From assembly GCA_025267735.1 (NCBI GenBank), contig CM046303.1, positions 30,976,380-31,040,379 on the forward strand: 64,000 bases of DNA. The letters run 5' to 3'. Every line of letters starts with the position of its first letter. Position 1 is the first letter of the stretch. Positions 52,301 to 55,359 of this stretch are shown piece after piece. Position numbers and translations under genes: made by a program. Below the pieces are notes generated by a model. The model saw only the letters and a list, made by a program, of their open reading frames with translations. It had not been told where the DNA came from and did not search any database. The stretch comes from Mactra quadrangularis (taxonomy: Eukaryota; Mollusca; Bivalvia; Venerida; Mactridae).

Positions 52301-53798
52301 CATTTTTGTGACTTTAGTGTATATTTCTTGCAACATTGTAGGTCAGTTTGTCTTAAAATAATAAGAATTATGTTTTTGACACAATTACAGACACTGAACG
52401 GTATTTTGAAATTATAGAAAAAATAAACCAAATCTGTGAACTAGTACCTTTAAGTTCAAATTATCTTGACTAAACAAAATATGAATATGTTAAACAGTTA
52501 TTGCCCTGAATGAAAAAAAACAATAAATTGTTTAAAATTATTATAGAATTTCAGCATTAAGTTAAATGGATCGATAATATCATGGTTTAGTATAAAGTTA
52601 GAGAGTGTTAATTAATGGATATTTAAAGTCAAATGTAAAGATATATCATAATAATGTAAAGATTTATTGAAAAAACTTGATAGGAGGTCTTCAAAGGTAT
52701 TTAAGTGTCAGTGTCCTATTGCTCACTAATATTTAGAAAAACTTAAATACTGTAATTTGATGATAACAAATTGAAACCTTAGTGAAAAATTATAATAATT
52801 TACAAATTTTAGTTTAGTGTTAAGTGAATGCTAAGGAAAGAATAATAATAAGTACAGAGTACTAACACATTATTTAATGTAGCAGAGCTGTATATTGTAT
52901 ATATTTTAATCATTTGTGTTATATTCATCAGTCCAACAAGCACAGTAGGTGCAGCATCTGACTTTCACACTAGAGGTTGAGGGTTCAAGCAATGAATTGA
53001 GAACTTAACTTTCTTCATCCTATAATAATAGTGACTGACAGCTGTCCATTATGATTCAGAATCAGTGATAGATTGACTGACTGCCTAATATGACCAATAC
53101 AATGTGTGGCACTGGCATAAACTTCCCATGCCCCTAAAAAATCAACCAAATATTGACTGTAAAATAAATATGCGGACAAGGTATCAAGTATTAAATGTGC
53201 ATGACATGATCAACATCATTCCTCAGGTCTACCGTCTAGAGTAAAACTTGACTATGGCACATTCATTGAATGTTTCAAAGCATAACAAATAATTAATTAA
53301 GACTGTATGTTTAATTACCTTTCCAACACCTTCTTCATTAGCATCGACTCTTTTTTTAAGTTGCATGTACTGCCACATGTCTGCTACTGGTCTCTCCGAT
53401 GGTTCACCTTTTGATTTAGTTGTACGGTCAAACAGATCGCTATTACTTGGAAGTTTATTAAGTTCTTCCATTTGTTGGTTTAATTTTTCTACTTTCAATT
53501 CAAGTCTATGGTATGGGGATGGTCTAAAGGGGGGTGCACCAGATTTCTCACTGACCCCGTCCTCAGAATCTTCACCCCTACCGCTGTCAGCATCACTGAG
53601 GGTTGATTTAGCACGAATTTTCGATGTAGCGAGAAAATCCCTGTCATGTTCATTAATTTCCGCTCTGGAGTCAGATATATTCAACTTTTTTATAATAGCG
53701 TGAAGCAGCGTGTGCATCACATTGAAGTTTACCGACCCTATTTCTGGTGTCCCGAGGGACAAATCCACCATTTGAGCAAGTGACACTGCGGCCGGCAT
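42..53798 (-). CDS. QRICH2: QRICH2/C16orf96-like protein (DUF4795 family), 22 coding exons, whole gene span
   Basis: Joining 22 minus-strand exons (listed separately) gives 3414 nt in one frame, 1137 residues plus stop. Every junction is GT-AG and every phase agrees. The N-terminus (MPAAVSLAQMVDLSLGTPEI, then VNFNVMHTLLHAIIKKLNI) matches the family start as I recall it. A coiled-coil, charged middle follows, with KADK repeats at about 728 and 741 and LDRLELDPL at 796-804. CISCDRPVDM (846-855), CGGSHTLTYPHKR (959-971) and DGHIYRGR (1003-1010) are signatures of the DUF4795/QRICH2 C-terminus. The long glutamine-rich repeat block that names mammalian QRICH2 is absent; residues 355-420 are instead Asn/Gly-rich. 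In mammals QRICH2 is needed for sperm flagellum assembly; a ciliary or flagellar structural role here is inferred from family. The alternative is the paralogue C16orf96. Only 41 nt of 3' sequence lies in the window. Confidence 0.9.
771..985 (-). repeat. tRNA-derived SINE, family B, degenerate copy
   Basis: It shares the body seen at 51860-52068 (CTATAACCAGTTCTCACC, TTAATGGAGGAAAA, then a decayed tRNA-like head near 985). It lies in the intron between exons 21 and 22. Confidence 0.6.
1014..1137 (-). CDS. QRICH2: QRICH2-like exon 21, DGHIYRGR motif
   Basis: Acceptor AATTTTACAG|AGAAGA, donor GCTATG|GTTAGT, phase 2 in and 0 out. It reads EEIDIQGADGHIYRGRNEGR and onward to LGQNNNNAM. I-x-G-x-DGHIY-[KR]-GR is conserved at the QRICH2 C-terminus. 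Confidence 0.92.
1770..2205. repeat. Imperfect tandem duplication, about 198-bp step
   Basis: The segment with CATAGGAGACAATTTTGAAA and CACATGAGATGWGGTTGATA appears at about 1897-2003 and again at 2097-2200, with an older third copy at about 1788-1860. It lies in the intron between exons 20 and 21. Confidence 0.7.
2328..2372 (-). CDS. QRICH2: QRICH2-like exon 20 (45 nt)
   Basis: Acceptor TTTTTTTCAG|CCACTT, donor ACAAA|GTAAGT, phase 2-2. It encodes HLFREDEAIIIPAT plus two bases of K994. Confidence 0.88.
2690..2985 (-). repeat. tRNA-derived SINE, family A
   Basis: The body (AACACATTATATAAGTCATA, GGCAATCAACCTACTC, ACGTGGCACATACTTCC) and a tRNA-like head read on the minus strand, with box B GGTTTGAATTCCC near 2945. 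Related copies lie at 6296, 15245, 34999 and, inverted, 52935. Confidence 0.65.
3060..3167 (-). CDS. QRICH2: QRICH2-like exon 19, CGGSHTLTYPHKR motif
   Basis: Acceptor ATGTTTTCAG|TTTTGT, donor CTGAG|GTAGTA, phase 2-2. It encodes FVNPEVADYYATPRPCGGSH then TLTYPHKRNTKLTHL. The CGGSHTLTYP string is near-identical to the mammalian QRICH2 C-terminus as I recall it. Confidence 0.93.
3867..4007 (-). CDS. QRICH2: QRICH2-like exon 18
   Basis: Acceptor TTTACTATCTAG|TTACAA, donor CAGAA|GTAAGT, phase 2-2. It encodes residues about 896-942, including NFERALAERQLATLKKSDLR, a helical segment before the C-terminal motifs. Confidence 0.9.
6296..6440 (-). repeat. SINE family A, partial copy
   Basis: GGGGTTTAACACTGTACCC, CATACATTGTATAATAGGTC and GGCAGTCAGTCAAC match the family A body; the tRNA-like head is missing. 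Confidence 0.55.
7010..7200 (-). repeat. SINE family B, degenerate copy
   Basis: It matches the family B body at CTATGGAGGGAACTCAA and TTGAGTTTTCATGGAAGGGT, followed by a decayed head. Confidence 0.5.
7313..7361. repeat. (ATT)n microsatellite
   Basis: An uninterrupted ATT run of about 45 bases after CATTATC. Confidence 0.95.
8385..8555. mobile_element. hAT-like MITE, family C
   Basis: It starts CAGGGCTGGACATT and ends TATTGAGCCCTG, so the ends are inverted CAGGGCT, a hAT-type terminus. The inside has TAGCAGTAACTAATTGCTCA. Relatives lie at about 20998-21130, 29340-29473 and, inverted, 46060-46196. No transposase. Confidence 0.65.
9231..9481. mobile_element. TA-flanked MITE, 251 bp
   Basis: Terminal inverted repeats of about 26 bp: CTAGGACGAAAAAGAAAC at the left and GTTTCTTTTTCGTCCTAG at the right, each flanked by TA. 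Size, ends and TA fit a Tc1/mariner-type non-autonomous element. The short open frame across it is not a gene. Confidence 0.85.
10452..10553 (-). CDS. QRICH2: QRICH2-like exon 17
   Basis: Acceptor TTTTCTTACAG|ACCAGT, donor AAGAG|GTATAC, phase 2-2. It encodes a Pro-rich start (PVPSLPSQQG) then RPYTTFELDQIRQHAK, which resembles the human QRICH2 RPYTVFELEQVRQ stretch as I recall it. Confidence 0.92.
11565..11770 (-). repeat. SINE family B
   Basis: It carries CAGTACTCACCTACCCTTCC, TTTATGGAGGGAAGTCA and GAATTTTTATAGAAAGGAAG, then a head-like stretch with TTTTAAAATCTTGCTCGC. Confidence 0.6.
12007..12075. mobile_element. Small hairpin MITE, GGGTCAGT family, copy 1
   Basis: TGGGTCAGTACATAACTAGTC pairs with GACTAGTTTTGCACTGACC across a short centre. 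A second copy with the same ends is at 47847-47916. Confidence 0.65.
12169..12230. mobile_element. Small hairpin MITE, CTTAGCGCAAAACAG family, copy 1
   Basis: CTTAGCGCAAAACAGTTGTA faces TATGACCGTTTTGTGCTAAG. A relative in the same design is at 36176-36233. Confidence 0.65.
13259..13267 (-). CDS. QRICH2: QRICH2-like exon 16, 9-nt microexon
   Basis: TTGATTTTCAG|ACCTTTGCC|GTAAGT. It completes Gly859 and adds Pro-Leu and two bases of Pro862, joining exons 15 and 17 as PTGPLPPVPSLP. It keeps phase 2 on both sides, so skipping it also keeps frame; inclusion is suggested by excellent splice sites, not proven. Confidence 0.6.
13411..13753. repeat. 57-bp tandem repeat, six copies
   Basis: The unit contains AATAATTCAATGACATCATA, then a six-base spacer region and AATAACTGCAACCTTTCTTT. 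Copies differ at few positions. It lies in the intron between exons 15 and 16, 150 bp upstream of the 9-nt microexon in transcript order. Confidence 0.95.
15245..15425 (-). repeat. SINE family A body
   Basis: GGTAGTCAGTCAAACTAT, AATCTCTCCATTTAGCTGTT and ATGATTTAGAATCAGTGGTA match the family A body. Confidence 0.55.
17204..17266 (-). CDS. QRICH2: QRICH2-like exon 15, CISCDRPVDM motif
   Basis: Acceptor ATATTTCAG|ACAATT, donor ACTGG|GTAAAT, phase 2-2. It encodes QLIQKFHCISCDRPVDMLPT plus two bases of Gly859. The CxxCDRPxxM motif (C846, C849) is the family hallmark and a possible metal-binding pair. Confidence 0.94.
17929..18110 (-). CDS. QRICH2: QRICH2-like exon 14
   Basis: Acceptor TATCATCTAG|GATGAG, donor AGAAA|GTAAGT, phase 0 in and 2 out. 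It encodes residues 778-837 plus two bases of K838. DEDWKNAYSKL, then LDRLELDPLKEWLEARLKAL, is highly typical of DUF4795. Confidence 0.93.
18450..18660. mobile_element. TA-flanked MITE with CCCCCGC ends
   Basis: The left end TGATACCCCCGC and right end GCGGGGGTATA are inverted and flanked by TA. The element is about 211 bp, with an inside richer in GC than the flanks (ACGCACACATGCACGGAC). It lies in the intron between exons 13 and 14. Confidence 0.75.
18984..19094 (-). CDS. QRICH2: QRICH2-like exon 13
   Basis: Acceptor CAATTTTAG|AAAGCA, donor GGACAT|GTAAGT, phase 0-0. It encodes residues 741-777, KADKKALDNKVNHKLFDKTT and onward to LDKLTGH, DUF4795 core helices. Confidence 0.92.
19638..19662. 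repeat. (AT)n microsatellite
   Basis: About 12 AT units, in the intron between exons 12 and 13. Confidence 0.9.
19946..20020 (-). CDS. QRICH2: QRICH2-like exon 12
   Basis: Acceptor TATTTCAG|GATATA, donor GATGTG|GTAAGT, phase 0-0. It encodes residues 716-740, ending KADKDYVQMEVDV. With exon 13 this reproduces the conserved family phrase that in human reads KADKENVEMEIDV followed by KADK. Confidence 0.92.
20998..21130. mobile_element. hAT-like family C, second copy
   Basis: GGTTGCCCTGTTGGACAACC, then TAGCAGTAACAAGTTGCTCA, ending GTCCAGCCCTG; colinear with 8385-8555. It ends 80 bp from exon 11. Confidence 0.6.
21211..21333 (-). CDS. QRICH2: QRICH2-like exon 11 (start of DUF4795 core)
   Basis: Acceptor CTATTATAG|GATAGC, donor ATACAG|GTAAAT, phase 0-0. 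It encodes residues 675-715 (DSDALTRAQQAILQLQAEVE...), a coiled coil at the start of the DUF4795 region. Confidence 0.9.
22409..22598. mobile_element. MITE with ATGTGTTCTATGGATT ends
   Basis: GATGTGTTCTATGGATT at the left faces AATCCATAGAACACATGA at the right. Inside, GAGCGAGCAARGAAA occurs twice. Confidence 0.75.
22916..23277. mobile_element. MITE with TTTGCCCTTTAC ends
   Basis: Long terminal inverted repeats of about 44 bp: TTAGGCCTAAATTAAAATAA then GTTTGTTTGCCCTTTAC at the left. The right end is the mirror, GTAAAGGGCAAACAAAG through TTTAGGCCTTA. About 360 bp, no coding capacity. Confidence 0.8.
26776..27537 (-). CDS. QRICH2: QRICH2-like exon 10 (largest, 762 nt)
   Basis: Acceptor CTCTCTAG|CAATTT at the end of a roughly 70-nt polypyrimidine tract; donor GAAATG|GTTAGT, phase 0-0. 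It encodes residues 421-674, starting QFGFDKAQQAKDGPHSVFF. It contains a Ser/Glu-rich patch, a coiled coil (SFEAIIQRLTILEDRF), an acidic/basic low-complexity stretch with KKAPPPKPKD, then long charged helices ending KVAGANEM. A start at the ATG 27462 would cut off an open, correctly spliced N-terminal part, so I did not use it. Confidence 0.9.
27538..27612 (-). promoter_or_regulatory. Extended polypyrimidine tract before exon 10
   Basis: On the minus strand about 70 nt are nearly pure C/T (TCTCTCTTTTCTCTCTTC and similar) ending CTCTCTAG at the exon 10 acceptor. Confidence 0.85.
28051..28248 (-). CDS. QRICH2: QRICH2-like exon 9, Asn/Gly heptapeptide-repeat exon
   Basis: Acceptor CTTATTACAG|CCTTTG, donor TCTACT|GTGAGT, phase 0-0. 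It encodes residues 355-420. Residues 367-405 are about five copies of a seven-residue unit with consensus N-N-V-[TS]-N-H-G, from a 21-bp coding minisatellite. The flanks read normally (PLNVKDIHSSKG before, FPQDKEALVST after). Symmetrical phase means the exon could be optional. Confidence 0.75.
28096..28212 (-). repeat. 21-bp coding minisatellite inside exon 9
   Basis: Five to six imperfect 21-bp units translate to NNV[TS]NHG repeats. A whole-codon period keeps the frame. Confidence 0.85.
29182..29258 (-). CDS. QRICH2: QRICH2-like exon 8
   Basis: Acceptor TAAATTACAG|GTGTAC, donor GAGAAG|GTAAGA, phase 1 in and 0 out. It completes Gly and reads VPTELLEQIGKLKDELDALA to residue 354, a clear coiled coil. 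Confidence 0.87.
29340..29473. mobile_element. hAT-like family C, third copy
   Basis: AAGTTGCTCAAATGGACAACC, TTTAACAGCAGTTACAAGTT and an end at ACGCCGAGTCCTGG match family C. Confidence 0.5.
29835..31335. mobile_element. 1.5-kb TA-flanked DNA transposon, non-autonomous
   Basis: Ends are inverted over at least 26 bp, starting CCGTATTTTGACGTATAAAA at the left and its complement at the right, each flanked by TA (Tc1/mariner/pogo-type duplication). No transposase frame. Inside is a second inverted repeat, roughly 30092-30240 against 30600-30748. It lies in the intron between exons 7 and 8. Confidence 0.88.
32064..32109 (-). CDS. QRICH2: QRICH2-like exon 7 (46 nt)
   Basis: Acceptor GTTTTACAG|GAGGAA, donor GGACTAG|GTAAAT, phase 0 in and 1 out. 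It encodes EEMKNKLDKSALEGL plus the first base of a Gly codon completed in exon 8. Confidence 0.85.
33329..33469 (-). CDS. QRICH2: QRICH2-like exon 6
   Basis: Acceptor TTATTTTCCAG|CCATCT, donor CTTGAG|GTTAGA, phase 0-0. It encodes residues 267-313. An Arg/Ser/Pro-rich start (PSRPGSSRPVSRVSTPGP) leads into a coiled coil ending HVTLKKRVDDLE. Confidence 0.88.
34999..35180 (-). repeat. SINE family A
   Basis: GTTGGGTTTAACGTCGGTAG, CACATTGTATAGGTCATATA and TGGTGACTGACAACTGCC. This is the best-preserved body of family A in the window. Confidence 0.65.
36176..36233. mobile_element. Small hairpin MITE, CTTAGCGCAAAACAG family, copy 2
   Basis: CAAAACAGTCATAACTCAAG faces GAGTTACGACTGTTTTGCGC, followed by TAAGCCCTCGAT. 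Confidence 0.6.
37777..37803 (-). CDS. QRICH2: QRICH2-like exon 5, 27-nt microexon
   Basis: Acceptor TTTTTGCCTCAG|AGACGC, donor AGGAAT|GTAAGT, phase 0-0. It encodes RRLGSSSRN (258-266), a basic/serine stretch merging with PSRPGSSRP in exon 6. It is isolated by introns of 4.6 kb upstream and 4.3 kb downstream. It is symmetrical, so it can be skipped without a frameshift. Confidence 0.72.
37804..42366. other. Large intron between exons 4 and 5
   Basis: 4.6 kb, AT-rich. It carries one family E MITE (41790-41973). I see nothing else supportable. Confidence 0.5.
41790..41973. mobile_element. MITE family E, copy 1
   Basis: CCGGAATTCAAATATTTGGG faces AACCCATAAATTTGAATTC. The interior phrase GTGTACAAAGAACAATAGGG is shared with 56120-56296 and, inverted and older, 48183-48352. 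Confidence 0.8.
42367..42522 (-). CDS. QRICH2: QRICH2-like exon 4
   Basis: Acceptor TGTATTACAG|AAAGAA, donor GAACCT|GTAAGT, phase 0-0. It encodes residues 206-257, including FVTWPALEDALRGIRDD. The intron just upstream is packed with a TATTG pentanucleotide array. The open frame runs into that array, but the repeat side is intron, not protein. Confidence 0.9.
42548..42797. repeat. (TATTG)n pentanucleotide array with degenerate edge
   Basis: 42681-42797 is about 23 perfect GTATT units. 42548-42680 is a decayed TTGTG/TTGCAT version reaching to within about 25 bp of the exon 4 acceptor. Both strands lack stops there, which creates false open frames. Confidence 0.95.
43286..43336 (-). CDS. QRICH2: QRICH2-like exon 3 (51 nt)
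   Basis: Acceptor TTTATTATTTCAG|CTCAAT, donor GTGACT|GTAAGT, phase 0-0. It encodes residues 189-205, LNVDDLKKRLAELENVT, one coiled-coil segment. The acceptor is the last unit of a 12-bp tandem repeat (see findings). Confidence 0.88.
43338..43419. repeat. 12-bp tandem repeat abutting the exon 3 acceptor
   Basis: Six to seven units of TGAAATAATAAA (plus strand). On the minus strand each reads TTTATTATTTCA, and the unit touching exon 3 is followed by G, forming the CAG acceptor. Confidence 0.92.
44905..45055 (-). repeat. SINE family B with readable tRNA-like head
   Basis: Minus-strand head: box A-like TTGCACAGTGGAAGAGCGC and box B-like GGTTTGATTCC, then the family B body (TTTCCCTCCATGGAGG). 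Confidence 0.7.
45186..45269 (-). CDS. QRICH2: QRICH2-like exon 2
   Basis: Acceptor ATATTTTCAG|TTATTT, donor AAAGGG|GTAAGT, phase 0 on both sides. It encodes residues 161-188, starting LFSLIEDMMKEMKELKD, a coiled-coil stretch that continues exon 1 naturally. Confidence 0.88.
45686..46013 (-). mobile_element. hAT-like family D, reverse copy
   Basis: It matches the complement of 60249-60810 at GGGCATGCCCACC, CCTAGCCCCCTCATGGCTAA and TTTGCATTTTTGGCGTTTG. It is shorter, with decayed ends. Confidence 0.6.
46060..46196. mobile_element. hAT-like family C, inverted copy
   Basis: It contains GAGCAACTTGCTACTGCTGG and ends TATTGAGCCCTGC; opposite orientation to 8385-8555. Confidence 0.5.
47106..47636. 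mobile_element. TTAA-flanked MITE, copy 1 (531 bp)
   Basis: TTAAAGGTACTTGTTCACAG at the left and TGTGAACAAGTAACTTTAA at the right, inverted, with TTAA at both edges as in piggyBac-type insertions. Confidence 0.75.
47847..47916. mobile_element. Small hairpin MITE, GGGTCAGT family, copy 2
   Basis: TGGGTCAGTTCAAAACAAGTC faces GACTAGTTTCGCACTGACCC. Confidence 0.65.
48183..48352. mobile_element. MITE family E, inverted old copy
   Basis: CAGGTGGTACAAAAAAGTTTG, CTTTGTATACATG and GATGGTGAAAG correspond to the complement of copies at 41790 and 56120. Confidence 0.6.
49456..49620. repeat. (ATC/ACC/ATT)n compound trinucleotide repeat
   Basis: ATC, then CAC, then ATT trinucleotides over about 165 bp. 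It gives Ser/Ile/Pro or Asp/Gly/Ile runs that are not genes. Confidence 0.95.
49966..50031 (+). pseudogene. Short reading frame resembling the start of a Crypton-type recombinase protein
   Basis: ATG to TAA, 21 residues, MPRFEDIEENVLELLLRIGT plus one Arg. It resembles what I recall of the first residues of DUF3504/Crypton-type tyrosine recombinase proteins in bivalves (an [RP]RF..[IV].E..LE.LL pattern). The core is missing. It sits in a GC-richer block between copies of ACTGTTGCCCTC and the hairpin at 50106-50280. Function is not claimed. Confidence 0.3.
50106..50280. mobile_element. Near-perfect 79-bp-arm hairpin
   Basis: The left arm 50106-50185 pairs with 50202-50280 with only about six mismatches and one indel, around a 16-nt loop. 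The arm tips carry AAGAACTGTTGCCC and GGGCAACAGTTCTT. It is likely the end or whole of a foldback element. Confidence 0.85.
50458..50520. repeat. 22-bp tandem repeat, three copies
   Basis: GGGAATGAAATAATATATCA repeated with small changes. Confidence 0.85.
50531..50660 (+). repeat. tRNA-headed SINE-like element
   Basis: TGGTAGTGTCTGCTTACAAC then a box B-like GGTTCACTCCC spaced as in a tRNA promoter; the body is unlike families A and B. Confidence 0.5.
51378..51804. mobile_element. hAT-like MITE with CAGGGCTC ends
   Basis: The left end CAGGGCTCTAATTTAAGCTC faces AATTTGAGCCCTC at the right. ATGCGAGT repeats lie near both ends. About 427 bp. Confidence 0.7.
51860..52068 (-). repeat. SINE family B, best-preserved copy
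   Basis: The minus-strand head has box A-like TAGCCCATTTGG and box B GGGTTTGAATCCC at tRNA-like spacing. The body has TATAGCCAGTACTCACCCAC and TTAATGGAGGAAAAATTGAC. Confidence 0.8.
52104..52453. mobile_element. TTAA-flanked MITE, copy 2 (350 bp)
   Basis: TTAAAGGTACTCATTCACAG at the left and TGTGAACTAGTACCTTTAA at the right. The same family as 47106-47636 with a different interior length. Confidence 0.75.
52935..53155 (+). repeat. SINE family A with tRNA-like head
   Basis: The head has AGCACAGTAGGTGCAGC and box B-like GGGTTCAAGC. The body is the complement of the other family A copies (TGACTGACTGCCTAATATGA, CCAATACAATGTGTGGCACT). Confidence 0.7.
53319..53798 (-). CDS. QRICH2: QRICH2-like exon 1 (initiator ATG)
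   Basis: Encodes residues 1-160. ATG is at 53798-53796 in the context GCAAACATGCCG, and I see no upstream in-frame ATG joined to it. The donor is AAG|GTAATT, phase 0. It carries the conserved family N-terminus (VNFNVMHTLLHAI), a Ser/Asp/Glu-rich linker (about 63-85) and the start of a coiled coil. The last part, DMWQYMQLKKRVDANEEGVG, resembles the human C16orf96 segment ending in EEGMTK. Confidence 0.9.
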
Positions 53799-55015
53799 GT
53801 TTGCACTTCGCTGTCACACCGTCGTAAATCGAAAAAAAACTTTTCCTACTTTAATTACACAGTTAAGTTCCCATTAAACAGTTGATTACATTTTATTCAC
53901 TTGTTTACTCTCTAGTTTAATGTTGAACGAAATAATGCGCGCTCACTTCCGGTATATTCGTGATTATAATCTATGCCACTTTAATGGTGTTATAATCATA
54001 AATCGTTTGTTTTTTCGTCAAAAAATAATCTTTATGACAATAGTTATCGTTATTTGTAATGTTACTTGAATATTTAGCTGTTTAGAATAATTTCACGGGA
54101 ACTAGTTTTCTGGCGGACGTACATTAAATAGCCTACTAAACGCGTAACTAATGACAACATGAAGCCAAAACTTTTCGTCACGTGATTAAACTTTATGATT
54201 GCCTCCCTTTAGAATGTGTACACAGTGACCTCCCTTAACAGTATCAAAGGGAAGTAATATACCACAGAAAAATTATAGTTAATAGCAGAGTTTGTTCCCT
54301 TTTTACAAAGTGAATAAGAATGATGAACCATCATGAGAAAATAATGTGTAACTAAAAGTAAACAAAAAGTAAATGATTTCCTGAAGTCAGTAATATACTG
54401 CGGACTTGTTTGCTCACTGTTTCATTCATGAAAAATCAAATACAGTCCAACCTTTCCACAAAGCCACTTTCTGTACATGACGTTCATATAAACAAATTTT
54501 ACAAACAGATAATAATCATACATGTCAAGATATAATGTTATCTACATATGTGCACCCATGTAAGCTTTAAATAGATCCTGCAGGCATACAAGGAATTTAC
54601 AAAATAGTTTCCAAGACTTTGGAGATAGGGTTCAACTTTTTTGGATTATTAACAAAATCTATAGTTTGAGAGAAAACGAGGTCAACTCTCTGTACAGACC
54701 TATAAACTTTAATCAATATCTATACTCCAAAATGGTTTTGTACTGCTTTATTAGGAAGTTCACATTTTTTTCCTATATTGTTAATACACGGATATACATT
54801 TTATAGATTTACACATCAGACTAGTATGGAGAGCTATATAAAATGGGTCCAAAAGCTAGATTGGTAATGTTTGCAAAATTAGCTTTTATTTTTTCCTTCT
54901 GAAGAATAGTGACAACAGAAACATTTTTGTGTGTTTTACAAACATCAGGTATCCTATCATATTTTTATGCATCTTTTCACTCATAAGTCAACCAGTACAG
55001 TCATAGATATATAGA
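53799..55015. promoter_or_regulatory. Intergenic interval: QRICH2-like upstream region
   Basis: No coding signal. The first 170 bases before the QRICH2-like ATG are richer in CpG than the surroundings (CGGCC, CGTCGTAAATCG, ATGCGCGCTC). They contain CACTTCCGGT at 53944-53953, an ETS-type site in either orientation, so a promoter is likely here. No TATA box was recognised. Beyond about 54250 the sequence is AT-rich with nothing recognised. Confidence 0.45.
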
Positions 55016-55031
55016 TTTATTTCATTTTATT
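55016..55031 (-). terminator. Candidate METTL22 polyadenylation signals
   Basis: Two AATAAA hexamers on the minus strand, at 55031-55026 and 55021-55016. They lie about 290-305 nt after the METTL22 stop, with no earlier AATAAA. ATTAAA variants occur at about 55092 and 55245. A 3' UTR of roughly 0.3 kb is implied. Confidence 0.5.
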
Positions 55032-55320
55032 TAAATGTTGTACATGGCAAGTGTATTCAAACATACATACACAAGTAAAAACATACATTTAATACAGCCA
55101 TGTCAATCAACAATAAAGATAATACAAAAAAGACTAATATAAGCTCTTGTGTAGCAAGAGTAATATTATTTAAGAATTACATGTATACTAATGTACACAA
55201 CTTTCAAAAAAATAAATAGATTAAAAAATCAACATTGAAAAGTTTAATATAAAACTATCAGTAAGTTATCTATTGAAAGCACAAGTACCATTCAGCTGTA
55301 TAACTATATACATGTATGTG

Positions 55321-55359
55321 CTATGTTGCGATAATCTTTGAAGAAACACACCATAATTC
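55321..55359 (-). CDS. METTL22: METTL22 exon 9 (last coding exon, stop)
   Basis: Acceptor TTATGTTTCAG|GAATTATGG, phase 0; stop TAG at 55323-55321. It encodes ELWCVSSKIIAT, matching the human LELWKIIAEPVT ending. It is easy to miss because it is only 39 nt. Confidence 0.9.
   Translation of the reverse strand, partial: ELWCVSSKIIAT

Larger units (their letters stand above)
45270..53318. other. Largest intron, between exons 1 and 2
   Basis: 8.0 kb and the densest in transposons. In order: hAT family D, hAT family C, TTAA element 1, GGGTCAGT hairpin, family E MITE, ATC/ATT microsatellite, Crypton-like fragment and hairpin. Then 22-bp repeats, a tRNA-like SINE, a hAT MITE, SINE B, TTAA element 2 and SINE A. 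No host exon was found in it. Confidence 0.6.

Noticed and set aside
52935..52995. Possible tRNA gene
   Set aside because: It has A- and B-box-like words but no acceptor stem or full cloverleaf, and the downstream body matches other SINE copies.
53365..53703. 112-residue plus-strand frame opposite exon 1
   Set aside because: Antisense shadow of QRICH2-like exon 1, whose minus-strand translation matches a known family.
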